Source: Bubalus kerabau (Eukaryota; Chordata; Mammalia; Artiodactyla; Bovidae). From it: 64,000 nucleotides of DNA. The position numbers and the translations under genes were made by a program. A model generated the notes under the pieces. The model saw nothing but the letters and a program-made list of their open reading frames with translations, made no database searches and had not been told where the DNA came from. The stretch is taken from contig NC_073635.1 of the NCBI RefSeq assembly GCF_029407905.1, positions 34,277,501 to 34,341,500 on the forward strand. Reading direction: 5' to 3'. Shown here piece by piece: positions 1 to 11,500 of the stretch; position 1 is the stretch's first letter, and every line of letters starts with the position of its first letter.

Positions 1-359
1 AGAGAGCTTTCCTTCTGCACTATGGAGACCATAAAGCATGAGCAGCTGCAGCCACTTCATCCCCATGCACTGGAAGACAGGGACCTGCTTGCCTTCTTCT
101 CCATTATCCCACTGATGCTCCTGAGAGCACCTGCCTGTTTCATGACCCAGGAAACTGGGACACCAGGTGACTAGTCACCACCACCACTGGCTCAGGGACA
201 ACCCTGCCCAGTCTCTAGGCAGTGAAATCCCAGTGTGAATTATAAATCAATGACACTCCTCTTTTTCTGCAGGCCCAGTTTCATCACTAAGGCTCCGACA
301 GGATATTAGGAAATGACACGTCCCCAGCAGCTCTGCTTCCTGCCCCGTGTGATACTCAC

Positions 360-487
360 CCAGTTTATGAAGAGGGCTTGTGTGTACTTCACAACCTCGA
401 GAGTCACCAGCAGACTGATGGGAATCAGATTGTTGTAGAGGATGATGAATGTCAACAGGTTGTATCCGAAATTGTCTGAGGTCGCGT
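360..487 (-). CDS. ATP8A2: ATP8A2 exon 12: membrane segment M4 with PISL motif
   Basis: The exon is 128 bp: two bases completing a split Asp codon, then 42 codons ending in FINW. The acceptor is a pyrimidine-rich tract ending TTCTGCAG and the donor is a strong GTGAGT. It encodes the exoplasmic approach to M4 and M4 itself, with NNLIPISLLVTLEVVKYTQ. In P4-ATPases PISL replaces the PEGL of cation pumps. Its second residue, Ile, is the hydrophobic gate studied as Ile364 in bovine ATP8A2, and corresponds to Ile376 in the long human numbering, where I376M was reported in the ataxia/CAMRQ4 disorder (established knowledge, recalled). Phase continues directly from exon 11 (ATG G | AC). The catalytic Asp (416 in bovine numbering) should lie about 33 codons further on, outside the window. 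The first residue after the junction Asp is Ala, where the human protein has Thr as I recall it. Confidence 0.97.
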
Positions 488-627
488 CTGCAGAAGAAAA
501 CCACAACACGTGCATAGCTTAGTCTCCGTTCAGTATCCCTGAACTTTATTATGCTGGCATTTTTCTGAAAGATGTTCACAAAAGAAGTTGACTGGCTTAA
601 GTGTACATTTAGAGATTCAAGTTGAAA

Positions 628-770
628 TAGTCACTGAACACCTGCTCTGTGCCATGAACTGTGGATACACAAGGCTGCGATGACACAATTCCTTCCAATA
701 AAGAGCAGGCTTCCAGTAGGAGGCCTTGAGGGAAGGGGGTGAGCAGAAGTCAGCATCTGCCAAGGTGATC
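628..770 (+). repeat. L2-like ancient LINE fragment
   Basis: The 'gaacacctgctctgtgcca' phrase, followed by a diverged 'aactgtggatacac' and a degenerate 'gagc-ggcttccagtagg', resembles the L2 consensus 'gagcacctactatgtgcca ... gagcttacagtctagtggg'. It is diverged, and the family call is from memory. Confidence 0.4.
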
Positions 771-1999
771 ATGCAGCAGGAGATATTGATTAAAGAGGAG
801 TTCACAGGCATGCAGACACCATGGCAGCAGGGGTTTAATGGGAAGGTACAGTCACAGTCACTCAAAACCATCCAGAAGAACGGAGGCTTAAGACAAGTTC
901 TGGAGGATGGCATGAAGGCAGCTAACTGAACAGGATGCAGAAAAGAGGACAGGAATACCTACAACCTCACTAAGGTAAGAGTGTATTTACACCCTAAAGA
1001 ATTGGTCAAACTGGGGCAAGTGTGAACAGGCAAAACAGGTGCAGACAGGGAGGCATACAGGAAGCTTTGAGCCTATTTATAGAAGACAAGAGAAAGAATG
1101 TCTTAATGGAACATGGTCCCTAAAGGAAGAATCTGAAGCAGAATCGGCTAAGGCGGGAGGAGGCACCAGGAGAGGAGGCGGAGGTACAGGGTCTCTGAGT
1201 GTCAAAGAGGAAAGTTCTCTGAAGTCAAAGCTCTGACACGGATGGCACAAATGTGAAGTCTGATGGCTTTTACCGGAGCTACTCAGACTTCACCCTAAGG
1301 ATAACAAGGCACAAAGCACTGAATGGAAAAAAATAGGCAAACTCTTCACTGTAAATCATGCAGCTAGTACTGGAGTTTGATGTCAGCTTCCACACAGCTT
1401 CCACACAATTTAAATGACAGTTTCCACACAGCTTATGTATCAGTATAGAGTCACTGTTGTTTATGCACCTAAACCATGACATGCTGCAGCTAATACATAT
1501 ACAAATCCATCTGCCTTCACGTTTGAAGCTAAACATACAAATGATTGAAATCCATGTTTTAAGAACCAAAATCAAGGAATTTTGACCCAACCTACAACGG
1601 AAGTCCCAGTGACTTTTCCCATCTATAAAGTGGCAACGAGAGTCTTCCTGGGCAGTTCAAAATGTGTGAGCTTTCTATATGAGATAACTAGGAAAGGGGA
1701 AAAAAATATATGTTTTTATCAATTTAACTAAAATATAAAGAAAGGTGGGAATAATAATTATCCCAAGAAATACTTCAAAGTTTAAAATTCAAATGTATTA
1801 CTCAACATATCATTATTTATTTTGTCATTAAATTTTATTTATTTTTCTGGAATTGCTGTGGAAGGAGATTAGCAAATCTTCTCTCAAAACAAGAAGCCAT
1901 AAAACTGGACAAAACTATCAAAACAAGCATTCAAAGTGCTGAGAAACCAATCATAGAGCACACGATAAATTCAAAAGCATGAATTCAAGAATAACTGCT

Positions 2000-3577
2000 C
2001 AATCTCAATGAGTGGGAGACTTTGGCATTTAAGCCAAAGTCTGTTTTTCCCTTCTCTCCCCGAGATCCACGTTGCTTAAGTTCTGCTCCGGGTGGTAGGT
2101 GAGGAGGGCCCTGAGGACTGGCAACTCTCATTCCCCGCCCCCCAGCCCACGTTGGGTAAATTCTATCCCAGGGTGGGACAGACTGTCAGAACAGGAACAG
2201 CCTGAGGGATCCGACGGAATCTGAAGCAGAGCACAGAACTGCCCTGCCTAGGGCACTGTGAAAAAACAACAGACCTCCCGGATCAGGGAAGACAAATCTC
2301 TCCCAATACTAGCAGGGGCAAACAAACTGCAGACGAGACAGAAATTAAACAGGCAGATCCGCGGAAAGGTGGCCAAGGAAAACTAGCTAAGACTCTACCC
2401 AGCCCTGGTGGGCCAGAGGGCAGGTCCATGTGCAAGGCTGCCCCTGCCCACGAGACTGGACAAGTCCTGGTGAGCCTCTAGTCCCTGACTGAATGTGGGG
2501 TCGATTTTAAACTTCCCATCAGTGAGGCCAATTCCGAAGCCACACACAGATCAAACAACTGGCCCCTCACTGGCTCAAGGGAAGGTCAGGACAACCTCTG
2601 ACCACCCACTGGCTGACTTCTAAGCTAGGCTGACCCCCTAGAAGTCCAAGATAAAAACCTGGGATGATTTGTTGCTATCCAGTTGGCCTCACAAGAAATA
2701 ACAAAGGAAATTCTCCAGGACAACAGGAAGTGACACCAGACAGCAATTCAATGTACATAAAGAAACAAGGGCAATAAAGGTAATTATATGGTACTTATAA
2801 AAAAATATAATTACATATGTTCTATACTTTCACTTGGATTTTTTTTTAAGTGGTAAAAGATTATAAAACTGCACGATGGACATATCTAGCTGTAACATGG
2901 CAGCAGTGGTTCATCACTCATGTCCAACTCTTTGTGACCCCATGGACTTAGCCTACCCATCTCCTCTGTCCCTGGGATTCTTCAGTCAAGAACACTGGAG
3001 TAGCTTGCCATTTCCTTCTCCAGGGGATCTTTCCAACCCAGGGATTGAACCCATGTCTCTTGCAGTGCAAGCAGTCTCCTGCAGAGCAGGCGGATTTTTT
3101 TTTACCGACTGAGCCACTAGGGAAGCCCCGATGTAAAATACACATCAGCAAAAAAAAGTCAGGAAACAAAGAAGGTATGTGAAGCAAAGACATGACAAGT
3201 TGGGAACTCAGATACACAGGAAGAAACGAAAAGAACTGGGAATAAAAGTAAATAAGTAAGTTAAAGTGAAACAACTCTACAAATACACTTGTTTTTTTTT
3301 TTTTTTTGCTTCTTTAAGAGACATAAAATTACATAGGCAGTAAGTACAACATTGTATTATTGGCTTGATAACTAAGACAGATGTAATACACATGGTAATA
3401 ACAACACAAAGTAGGGGAGAAAATGGACCTACAATGGAGTCAAGTTTCTATATTTTATCGGAATCAAGTTAGTATTAATCTGAAGTCGATGCTGATGAAT
3501 TAAGACATATGCCGTAATTCCTAAAGCAACCACTAAGAAAACAACTCCAACACTAACAATCAAAAAGGAATCATCTG
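2000..3577 (+). mobile_element. Old L1 (L1M-type) fragment, interrupted by a Bov-tA
   Basis: The stretch about 2690-2860 and 3300-3570 matches remembered L1M 3' sequence, including an 'aattcctaaagcaaccactaagaaaac' phrase near 3520 and 'gacaccagacagcaattc' near 2730. It is split by a minus-strand Bov-tA at 2900-3129. The part from 2000 to 2690 is less certain and may be L1 or unique. Confidence 0.45.
2900..3129 (-). mobile_element. Bov-tA SINE
   Basis: This reverse-orientation SINE runs from 'catcactcatgtccaactc' to the tRNA-like head 'gactgagccactagggaagc'. Its core 'aacactggagtagcttgcc' is the Bov-tA body. A small T-run expansion lies near the head. Confidence 0.9.
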
Positions 3578-3862
3578 GGATTTTCCTGGTGGTCCAGTGG
3601 TTAAGAATCTGCCTGCCAGTGCAGGGGATGTGCATTCAATTCCACAAGCCTTGGGGCAACTGAGCCCATGTGCAACAACTTCAGAGCCCACGCACCAAAA
3701 GTACTGAAGCCCACAGGCTCTGGAGCCTGTGTGCCTTCTCATGACAGTCAGGAGCCCGCGTACCACAACTAGGGAGTAGCCCCCACTTGCCACAACTAGA
3801 GAAAGCATGCACGCAGCAGTGAAGACCCACTGCAGCCAAAACATAGGTAATTTTAAGAAATA
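3578..3862 (+). mobile_element. CHR-2-like cetartiodactyl tRNA-Glu SINE
   Basis: It begins with the 'ttttcctggtggtccagtgg' tRNA head and ends in 'gaagacccactgcagccaaa', the cetartiodactyl CHR family pattern. The flanks share 'aatcatctg' (3568-3576 and about 3862-3871), a likely target-site duplication. It lies 180 bp from exon 11. Confidence 0.75.
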
Positions 3863-4041
3863 ATCATCTGAACATACAACAATCCCCAGATGAGTCCACC
3901 TTCACTTTATCACGAGACTCCTGTTCTTCCAGTTCTTCAAAGATGGGCTTTGTGTACACAGCCCAAGGGTGAAGAAGGAGAAAGGATGGCAAGTACTCGC
4001 AAGGATGAACCACGCCAACCAGCAGCCCGCCCAGCACGTAC

Positions 4042-4207
4042 CCATCTTCTTGATGTACCAGTTCTTCCCTCCTTGAGAGCCGTTCCAGTACAGGGCCCCC
4101 ACCGAGCTCACCAGGGCCATGACCAGCAGGATGCCGAACAGCACCAGGATCTGCACGTTGGTTACCTTCTCCACGTTCGATCTCTTGAGAGGGGCTTTGG
4201 TGGAATT
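4042..4207 (-). CDS. ATP8A2: ATP8A2 exon 11: end of actuator linker and membrane segment M3
   Basis: The exon is 166 bp: 55 codons from NSTKAPLKRSNVEK to NWYIKKM plus the first base of the next Asp codon. The acceptor ends CTTGTGCAG and the donor is GTACGT. The polar NSTKAPLKRSNVEKVTN stretch is the conserved lead into M3. It is followed by a hydrophobic run (ILVLFGILLVMALVSSVGAL) that is M3, then a short exoplasmic loop containing an N-G-S sequon. The loop differs slightly from the human form as I recall it (NGSQGGKNW against NRSHGEKNW), as expected for an exposed loop. The membrane segment is intact and there is no frameshift. Confidence 0.97.
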
Positions 4208-5382
4208 CTGCACAAGAGCATTTAAAATCAATAAGGGTCACAGAACTCACTCGGGGGCCAAGAGGAGGGGGAAAAGGAGGCAAGTTAACCAAATTCAACA
4301 AATAAAAAGACTATATTTTCTTTGCCTAGTAAGCAAAGAAATTTTAAAATGTACTATGCATCTCAATCAACATCTAATTTTACATAAAGAACACAGAAGA
4401 CACACTCTAAAAATCATCTCAACTCTACGGGATTCAGTCTGTACTTTCTATGACTACATTTTATCAAAAATCTAGCTACTTGTGTGATCTTAGAACATGG
4501 CATGTTTCAGTCATTTACATCCAGTTTTAAAGAAATCAAGATGTTGCTAATTTAAGAGAAACAAAGATTCTACATTAGGAAAATCTAGAATCTTCAAAGA
4601 AATAACATGGCTCTGTAATTAACACATGATGAGCTATTTTTTAAGCTCAGTAGCTCAAATTTTAATTGGGGCAGTGGGGGGCGGTGGGGGAAGACATACA
4701 CAAACACACACGTCAATAATGCAAAATAGAACAGTAGGTGTCAAAAATAAATGGATAGATGAAGAGTTCATTTGGAAAACTGTGAACAAGAAACAAAGAA
4801 GAGGCAAGAAAGCTTGAGGGGCCAGGAGGATTCTGAACAGAGTTCTAAGGTCCTAACCACAGACAGAATACGGGCAGGAAGCAACAACAAAAGCAGAAAG
4901 ACAGTGCAGCCGTCTGAAAATGCTCATGGCCTGCTTTCTCACTGCTGGTGGGGAAACCAGCCCAGCTACACAATAAGCAAGTGAGTCCAGAAAGCTTCAT
5001 TAAGACCAGATTTGAGGACCACTGCACATCACCTTTGGAACTGTATACCCTCTGCAGTGGAAGAGTCAACACAACTGTTTGCACTGGACAGGTATTCACT
5101 CAGAGTCATTTTCTGAAAATCTCTGAAGGTAGCTGTGGTGAACAGAATAATGCTCCTCCCCAAGATTACCTGGACCATGAATATGTTACTTTATATGGCA
5201 AAGGGGCTTTTCTGGTATGACTTAGGGAGATTAACCTGAATTCTCCAAATGGGCCCAATTTAATTACTTGGGTCTTCAAAAGCAGAAAAGGAAGAGATCC
5301 TTTCCCAGCTATGGTCAGAGGGAGATATAACTACAGACAAATGGCCAAAGAGATGCAGTGTTGATGCTCTGAAGATGGATGT

Positions 5383-5594
5383 TATTGTTGTTTAGTCACT
5401 CAGTCATGTCTGACTCTTTACGACCCCATGGACTATAGCCCGCCAGGCTCCTCTATCCATGGGATTTCCCAGCAAGAATACTGGAGTGGGTCGCCATTCC
5501 CTTCTCCAGGAGATCTTCCCAACCCAGGGATCAAACCTGAGTCTCCTGCATTGGCAGGCAGATTCTTTACCACTGAGCCATCAGGGAAGTCCCT
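5383..5594 (-). mobile_element. Bov-tA SINE with 11-bp target-site duplication
   Basis: This is a reverse-orientation Bov-tA ending in 'gccatcagggaagtccc'. It is flanked by perfect duplicates AAGATGGATGT at 5372-5382 and 5595-5605, and is inserted in the MLT1-like LTR. Confidence 0.92.
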
Positions 5595-5605
5595 AAGATG
5601 GATGT

Positions 5606-5716
5606 GCTTAGTCACTCAGTTGTGTCTGACCCTTTGCAACCCCATGGTCTGTAACCCACCAGGCTCCTCTGTCCATGGGATTCTCCAGGCAAGAATACTG
5701 GAGTGGGTTGCCATTC
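5606..5716 (-). mobile_element. Truncated Bov-tA SINE
   Basis: This partial reverse-orientation SINE ('gcttagtcactcagttgtg' to 'gagtgggttgccatt') abuts the preceding SINE. The tRNA-like head is missing. Confidence 0.85.
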
Positions 5717-6483
5717 AAGAAATTCAGGCAGCCTTTAGGAGGCTGGGAAAGGCAAGAAAAGAGTCTCTTCTGGAACCTCCTGGAATGTTCTAAAGGGGAA
5801 GGCTGCTGGCCAACACCACGATGTGGATGAGACCCTCATCAGACCTCCACCCTACAGAACAACGTCATGTAAGAGCTTCATGTGGTCATAAGCCACGGCA
5901 TTTGTGCGATTTGATGTAGAAGCAACAGGAAACTGACAGTAATACAGCAGATGGTGACAACCCTCCTGGAGGAAGACAGAGCAGAAGCCAGGGGAGGACA
6001 GTGCGGGTGGGGAGGCGGGAGCTCCCCTCCACAGTCTCCTTCCACGAGTCCTGAGCCTCGTCCCTCTACAGGCAACACTGATTCGCAAGATCGGGTGATC
6101 TGAACGCTTGCGGGGCACCGACTGGCCATAAAAATGGTGCCAACTCGAGTCCACTCTCTCCCTCCCTCTTCCCAATCTATCGGACCCCAACAGAGCTGGG
6201 ATGAAAATGTGCCTGAAAGTAAGACCACAAAGGCACAACGTGAGAACAAAATCAAGATTAAAAACGAGAAGCGACTCATTCCTATGTTCCTTAGAGAATC
6301 TCAGACCACAGGAGGCTGCAACTTATCTGACTTCTATCCCCAAATCCAAGCCTACGGTTACTGTGGCTTTCTGTGAGGCTGGGGAGTCTAGGAGCTGCGA
6401 AGCTGGTGATTTTGTAGTCTTATAAGAATCCAAACAGCGTAGCACCATTCCCTTCACATATACTCTTTTCTCCATTTCACTTT

Positions 6484-7073
6484 CAGTTCAGTTCAGTCGC
6501 TTAGTTGTGCCTGATTCTTTGTGACCCCATGGACTGCAGCCTGCCAGGCTTCCCTATCCATCACCAACTCCTGAAGCTTGTTCAAACTCATGTCCATCAA
6601 GTCAGTGATGCCATCCAACCATCTCATCCTCTGTCGTCTCCTCCTCCTGCCTTCAATCTTTCCCAGCATCAGGGTCTTTTCCAATGAGTCAGCTCTTCGC
6701 ATCAGGTGGCCAAAGTATTGGAGTTTCAGCTTCAACATCAGTCCTTCCAGTGAATATTCAGGATTGATTTCCTTTAGGATGGACTGGTCTGATCTCCTTG
6801 CTGTCCAAGCAACTCTCAAGAGTCTTCTCCAACACCACAGTTCAAAAGCATCAATTCTTGGGCTCTCAGGTTTCTTTATAGTCCAACTCTCACATCCATA
6901 CATGACCACTGGAAAAACCATAGCTTTGACTGACGGACCTTCATTGGCAAAGTAATGTCTCTGCGTTTTAATATGTTGTCTAGGTTTGTCAAAGCTTTTC
7001 TTCCAAGGAGCAAGTGTCTTTTAACTTCATGGCTGCACTCACCATCTGCAGTGATTTTGGAGCTTCATTTTAG
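6484..7073 (-). mobile_element. BovB LINE 3' end
   Basis: On the minus strand it encodes the degraded C-terminus of BovB ORF2 (MVFPVVMYGCESWTIKK ... RRLLRVAWTARRSDQS) and ends with the cagttcagttcag tail. Flanking TTTCACTTT at 6475-6483 and 7074-7082 is a likely 9-bp duplication. It is a severely 5'-truncated copy. Confidence 0.9.
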
Positions 7074-7741
7074 TTTCACTTTATAGTTCCCTAAACTACT
7101 CATCCTTTGAAGATTTTAAAAAAAATTTTCCTCTGGAATCTAAATGGAAATCCATCAGTAAAGGCCAACTCATCAAATATCATCTCAAAGTTGATAGGGT
7201 TGACACACCATCTTTGGCCTCATGGCAAGAGCCAGAAGACCCGTTTCAATACTGCCTACCCCAACCTTTTAAACGTTATTTTTAATAAACATTCATTGGA
7301 GATACAAGTAGGAAAAAATTTACAATAAACATTATTTCTATGACTCTGTAAGTTTAATAACTTCTGATCTTTCCCAGTGTTTGAATCCTGGCCAGTTAAC
7401 TGGGTTAAGAGAAGCTGTGTTTTATTAAACACAAGAGCAACAACCCAAAACTTCCGGCTTCAGCCCATGCACTTAGGGGAGACAAGGTCTACATGCTCAC
7501 CCCCCTTCCCTAAACATTTCTCCTTGTAGTGATGAGCCTGTAATGATGCAAGTAGGAATCTGATGTAAGTTCCTCTCCAAAACTCTCAGAAAATACTGCT
7601 ACTTCTGAGTGATGGAGTTCTAAACAGAAACAGGCCAAAACATCAGATTTTGCAAAATCTTAAATCAGGCCTGAACTTCATGTTTGATTCCCTTCTAAGA
7701 AAACAGTCAGCAGGGTACTAGTCAGAACAAGGAGCCAGACT

Positions 7742-7935
7742 GCCTAGGTTCGAATCCCAGCTCTCTCTTACTGGGAATATAACTTTGGCAACTTACTTAG
7801 GTTCTGTGCCTGTGTCCTCATCTAGAAAATGGGAACAACAGTTGGTATTCTTCATAGCACTGTTGTGAGAAATCAATGAGTTCATAAATGCAAGATTCTT
7901 GGAACAATGCATGGGGCACTATTTGCTGTTATTAA
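7742..7935 (+). repeat. MIR SINE
   Basis: The order 'taggttcgaatcccagctct', 'ggcaacttacttaggttctg', 'gtcctcatctagaaaatggg' and 'actgttgtgagaaatcaatg' follows the MIR consensus from core to tail. It is diverged, as expected for this old family. Confidence 0.8.
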
Positions 7936-8501
7936 TGTGATGGTATCTCTTTCCCATTCAATCAACAGAAACAGCAGACATTGAAATATTTTTACCAGTA
8001 AGTACTCTCCACATGAAATGAGGGAACTTTGAAGAGCGAAAGACATTGAGGTGAGAATTGAAAAAACAAAAACGGAGAAGAACCCTAGAGCAACAGTGTT
8101 TCCTCTCTGTGGTCAAGCAACACAAGTACAGACGGGAAACGTTATTTCACAAACAGGATGGCTTCCAGCTACGTGTGTTATATTATATTCCTTTTAAAAG
8201 CTCATTATTTTTACTTGTTGTTTTAGCCCTAAAGGCACAGCAACCCTAGCACAGCTGTTCCTGGGGCTTTCCATTATTCTGCACTTGAGCAGTCAACATG
8301 TAAGAAGCCTCACAAAGAGGCTTACCATATGCAGAGGCAAGGAAGGTGCCCAGCACACTCAGGGTACACAGACCTCACGAGTTCACTTAGTGTACCTTGT
8401 TCACCGAAGGGAGGGCACAATTACTCTTGAGCGTCACTTAATTATCTCTTACGCCTTAGTTAACGAAACTGTATTACCAACACATGATCTAGACAAACAG
8501 C

Positions 8502-8719
8502 GTGCTTAGTCGCTCAGTCGTGTATGACTCTTTGTGATCCCACAGACTCTAGCCGGCCAGGCTCCTTTGTCCAGGGGATTTTTTTCAGGCAAGAACACTG
8601 GAGTGCGTTACCATTTCCTTCTCTAGGGGATCTTCCCGATCCAGGGATAGAACACGCATCTCCTGAGTCTCCTATATTGCAGGTGGATTCTTTACCCACT
8701 GAGCCATTGGGGAAGCCCA
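8502..8719 (-). mobile_element. Bov-tA SINE
   Basis: This is a full-length reverse-orientation Bov-tA, from 'gcttagtcgctcagtcgtg' to 'gagccattggggaagccc'. Confidence 0.92.
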
Positions 8720-9969
8720 AGATTTCCATAGAGAAACAGTATTGCACCCTGAAAAAAGAACCACTCGGGGTACAAAGAATCTTAGAGAGCGGTCACATTT
8801 GTAAAATGCACAACCTGAAAACTAGCCTCAGGGCCCTGCCCAAATCTGAGCGGGTGCCTCATGCTCTGTCACTTCATCACAAAGACGGAGGTGAAGTGTG
8901 GCCGCCGGGGCTACCAGCTCTGGCCGCTGGCTGCTGATGCTGGGCTGGGGCAGGGTGAGGACCCTCCCCAGGTGGCAGGGTGCTAAGCTATTCACGGAGA
9001 TCAGGTCTTCCGCACAGCCGTTCAGAACCCACACACTTCACATGTTCTGATCAGCACTGGTGGAGAGGTGAGGACCTGCAGGAAGGGTGGAGCAGGTGCA
9101 TCCCAGGTAAGCGCCAAGTCTCCATCCACTCTCATCCACTCAAGAGCTGCCTCCCAGCACTCACCTGCTCCTCTCTCTGTGAGCTGCCATGGACCCCTCC
9201 TGCCCAGTGCGCCCTCTGCAGCACCAGCCTGCCTCCAACACCAGGACTGCCCTAGGCCCTCCTCCCTGTCCCTTCCTCACCCACGCTTCCTGGGAGGTCC
9301 CCCCGGCAGAGGGGTCTCCGTGCAGACTCCCATGCTGCAGAAGACAGTGTTACTAAGCGTATACTCAGGACCTGCTAATACTCCTGACACTTTCTTCCTC
9401 CAGTGCTGCGTTTAAAACCCACATATAACATTCCTGCATTGGCTACACTGCCTTCTGCCCCTTCCCCCAGGAAGCCCACCAACTCTCCCCTGCCCCCACT
9501 CCCTGAAGACTCAAGTCACCAGCTTCAGCGTCCCTCTCTACCTGGCCCTCATCCTACGGTCACCAAATGCTGTGGTCTCTGCATTGTCCATCACTCCTCA
9601 ATGGCCTCCGACAGCTTTCCTTTAGCACTCTACCCCCTGGGAATCAAGCCTGGGTCCCTCCTGACTTTGACCTGGGAGGTCAAAGTCAAGTGCCCTGCAC
9701 AGAGGCCTGTCACTCATCAATCTTCCTCCGCTTCAGTCTCAGCCCTTCTAATCCCCCCGACCTTCCTCTCCTGTCTGCATTGCAGTGACCAGCTGGTGTA
9801 GACACTGGGCTATATCACCTCATCGGTCCTAATCAATAGCTAACTCTCTCCTTCTATATCATTTGACCTTCAAGAGTGGACCAACACAACAGCCACTGTT
9901 CTTCAATTCAACGTCTAAAATGTGCTTTTTGGTACCTCGTCAAATGACACCTCCTAACCTGGGGTGGTT

Positions 9970-11212
9970 TTCTTATCTCTCCTTGCTATTCTTTGGAACT
10001 CTGCATTCAGATGCTTATATCTTTCCTTTTCTCCTTTGCTTTTTGCTTCTCTTCTTTTCACAGCTATTTGTAAGGCCTCTCCAGACAGCCATTTTGCTTT
10101 TTTGCATTTCTTTTCCATGGGGATGGTCTTGATCCCTGTCTCCTGTACAATGTCACAAACCTCTGTCCATAGTTCATCAGGCACTCTGTCTATCAGATCT
10201 AGGCCCTTACATCTATTTCTCACTTCCACTGTATAATCATAAGGGATTTTATTTAGGTCATACCTGAATGGTCTAGTGGTTTTCCCTACTTTCTTCAATT
10301 TAAGTCTGAATTTGGCAATAAGGAGCTCATGATCTGAGCCACAGTCAGCTCCCGGTCTTGTTTTTGCTGACTGTATAGAGCTTCTCCATCTTTAGCTAAA
10401 AAGAATATAATCAATCTGATTTCAGTGTTGACCATCTGGTGATGTCCATGTGTAGAGTCTTCTCTTGTATTGTTGGAAGAGGGTATTTGCTATGAGGAGG
10501 AGAGTGAAAAAGTTGGCTTAAAGCTCAACATTCAGAAAACGAAGATCATGGCATCTGGTCCCATCACTTCATGGGAAATAGATGGGGAAACAGTGGAAAC
10601 AGTGTCAGACTTTATTTTTGGGGGCTCCAAAATCACTGCAGATGGTGACTGCAGCCATGAAATTAAAAGACGCTTACTCCTTGGAAGAAAAGTTATGACC
10701 AACCTAGATAGCATATTCAAAAGCAGAGATATTACTTTGCCAACAAAGGTCCGTCTAGTCAAGGCTATGGTTTTTCCAGTGGTCATGTATGGATGTGAGA
10801 GTTGGACTATAAAGAAAGCTGAATGCCGAAGAATTGATGCTTTTGAACTGTGGTGTTGGAGAAGACTCTTGAGAGTCCCTTGGACTGCAAGGAGATCCAA
10901 CCAGTCCATTCTAAAGGAGATCAGTCCTAGGTGTTCTTTGGAAGGCATGATGCTAAAGCTGAAACACCAGTACTTTGGCCACCTCATGCGAAGAGTTGAC
11001 TCATTGGAAAAGACTCTGATGCTGGGAGGGATTGGGGGCAGGAGGAAAAGGGGATGACAGAGGATGAGATGGCTGGATGGCATCACCAACTCGATGGACG
11101 TGAGTCTGAGTGAACTCTGGGAGTTGGTGATGGACAGGGAGGCCTGGTGTGCAGCGATTCATGGGGTTGCAAAGAGTCAGACACGACTCAGCAACTGAAC
11201 TGAACTGAACTG
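9970..11212 (+). mobile_element. BovB LINE with inverted 5' segment (twin-primed insertion)
   Basis: From 10478 to 11212 the plus strand carries the BovB ORF2 C-terminus and 3' end. From 9970 to about 10475 the same element is in the opposite orientation (minus-strand reading KKVGKTTRPFRYDLNKIPYD, the post-endonuclease region). The whole is bounded by AACCTGGGSTGGTT duplicates at 9956-9969 and 11213-11226 (14 bp, one mismatch), so it is a single insertion. About 1 kb of ORF2 between the two blocks is missing relative to the longer copy at 37720-40301. Confidence 0.88.
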
Positions 11213-11239
11213 AACCTGGGCTGGTTGCCTTCCATATGG

Positions 11240-11242
<3 letters not shown>

Positions 11243-11279
<37 letters not shown>

Positions 11280-11290
11280 ATGCGTGTGTG
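11243..11290 (+). repeat. (TG)n microsatellite at SINE tail
   Basis: A near-pure TG array with small interruptions directly abuts the 3' tail of the minus-strand Bov-tA that follows. Confidence 0.97.
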
Positions 11291-11500
11291 CACCTGCTCA
11301 GTCATGTCCAACTCTATGTGACCCCATGGACTGTAGCCCTCCAGGCTCCTCTGCCCATGGAATTTTCCAGGCAAGAATACTGGAGCAGCTTGCCATCTCC
11401 TACTCCAAGGAATCTTCCCAACTCAGGGACTGAATCCTCATCTCTGTGTCTCCTGCATTGACAGGTGGATTCTTTACCACTGAGCCACCTGGAAAGTCCC
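11291..11500 (-). mobile_element. Bov-tA SINE
   Basis: This reverse-orientation SINE runs from 'cacctgctcagtcatgtcc' to 'gagccacctggaaagtccc', with a TG/CA array at its 3' tail. Confidence 0.9.

Larger units (their letters stand above)
488..4041. other. ATP8A2 intron between exons 11 and 12
   Basis: It holds an L2-like scrap, an old L1 fragment, a Bov-tA and a CHR-2-like SINE, listed separately. The stretches 771-1999 and 3130-3300 are unassigned, with no supportable gene or RNA. Confidence 0.85.
5137..5945 (+). mobile_element. MLT1-like MaLR LTR, split by Bov-tA SINEs
   Basis: The left part (aataatgctcctccccaaga ... agatcctttcccagc) and the right part (ctcttctggaacctcc ... aagccacggcatttg) together resemble an MLT1/MaLR long terminal repeat. 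It is interrupted at 5383-5716 by SINE sequence. Subfamily not assigned. Confidence 0.55.

Noticed and set aside
9068..9801. Possible plus-strand gene with open frames of 115 and 132 codons
   Set aside because: No splice structure, domain or conserved motif is seen; composition is Pro/Ser/Leu rich as in random C-rich sequence.
10470..11089. 195-codon plus and 185-codon minus open frames
   Set aside because: The plus frame is the BovB ORF2 C-terminus and the minus frame its shadow, so it is a retroelement remnant and not a host gene.
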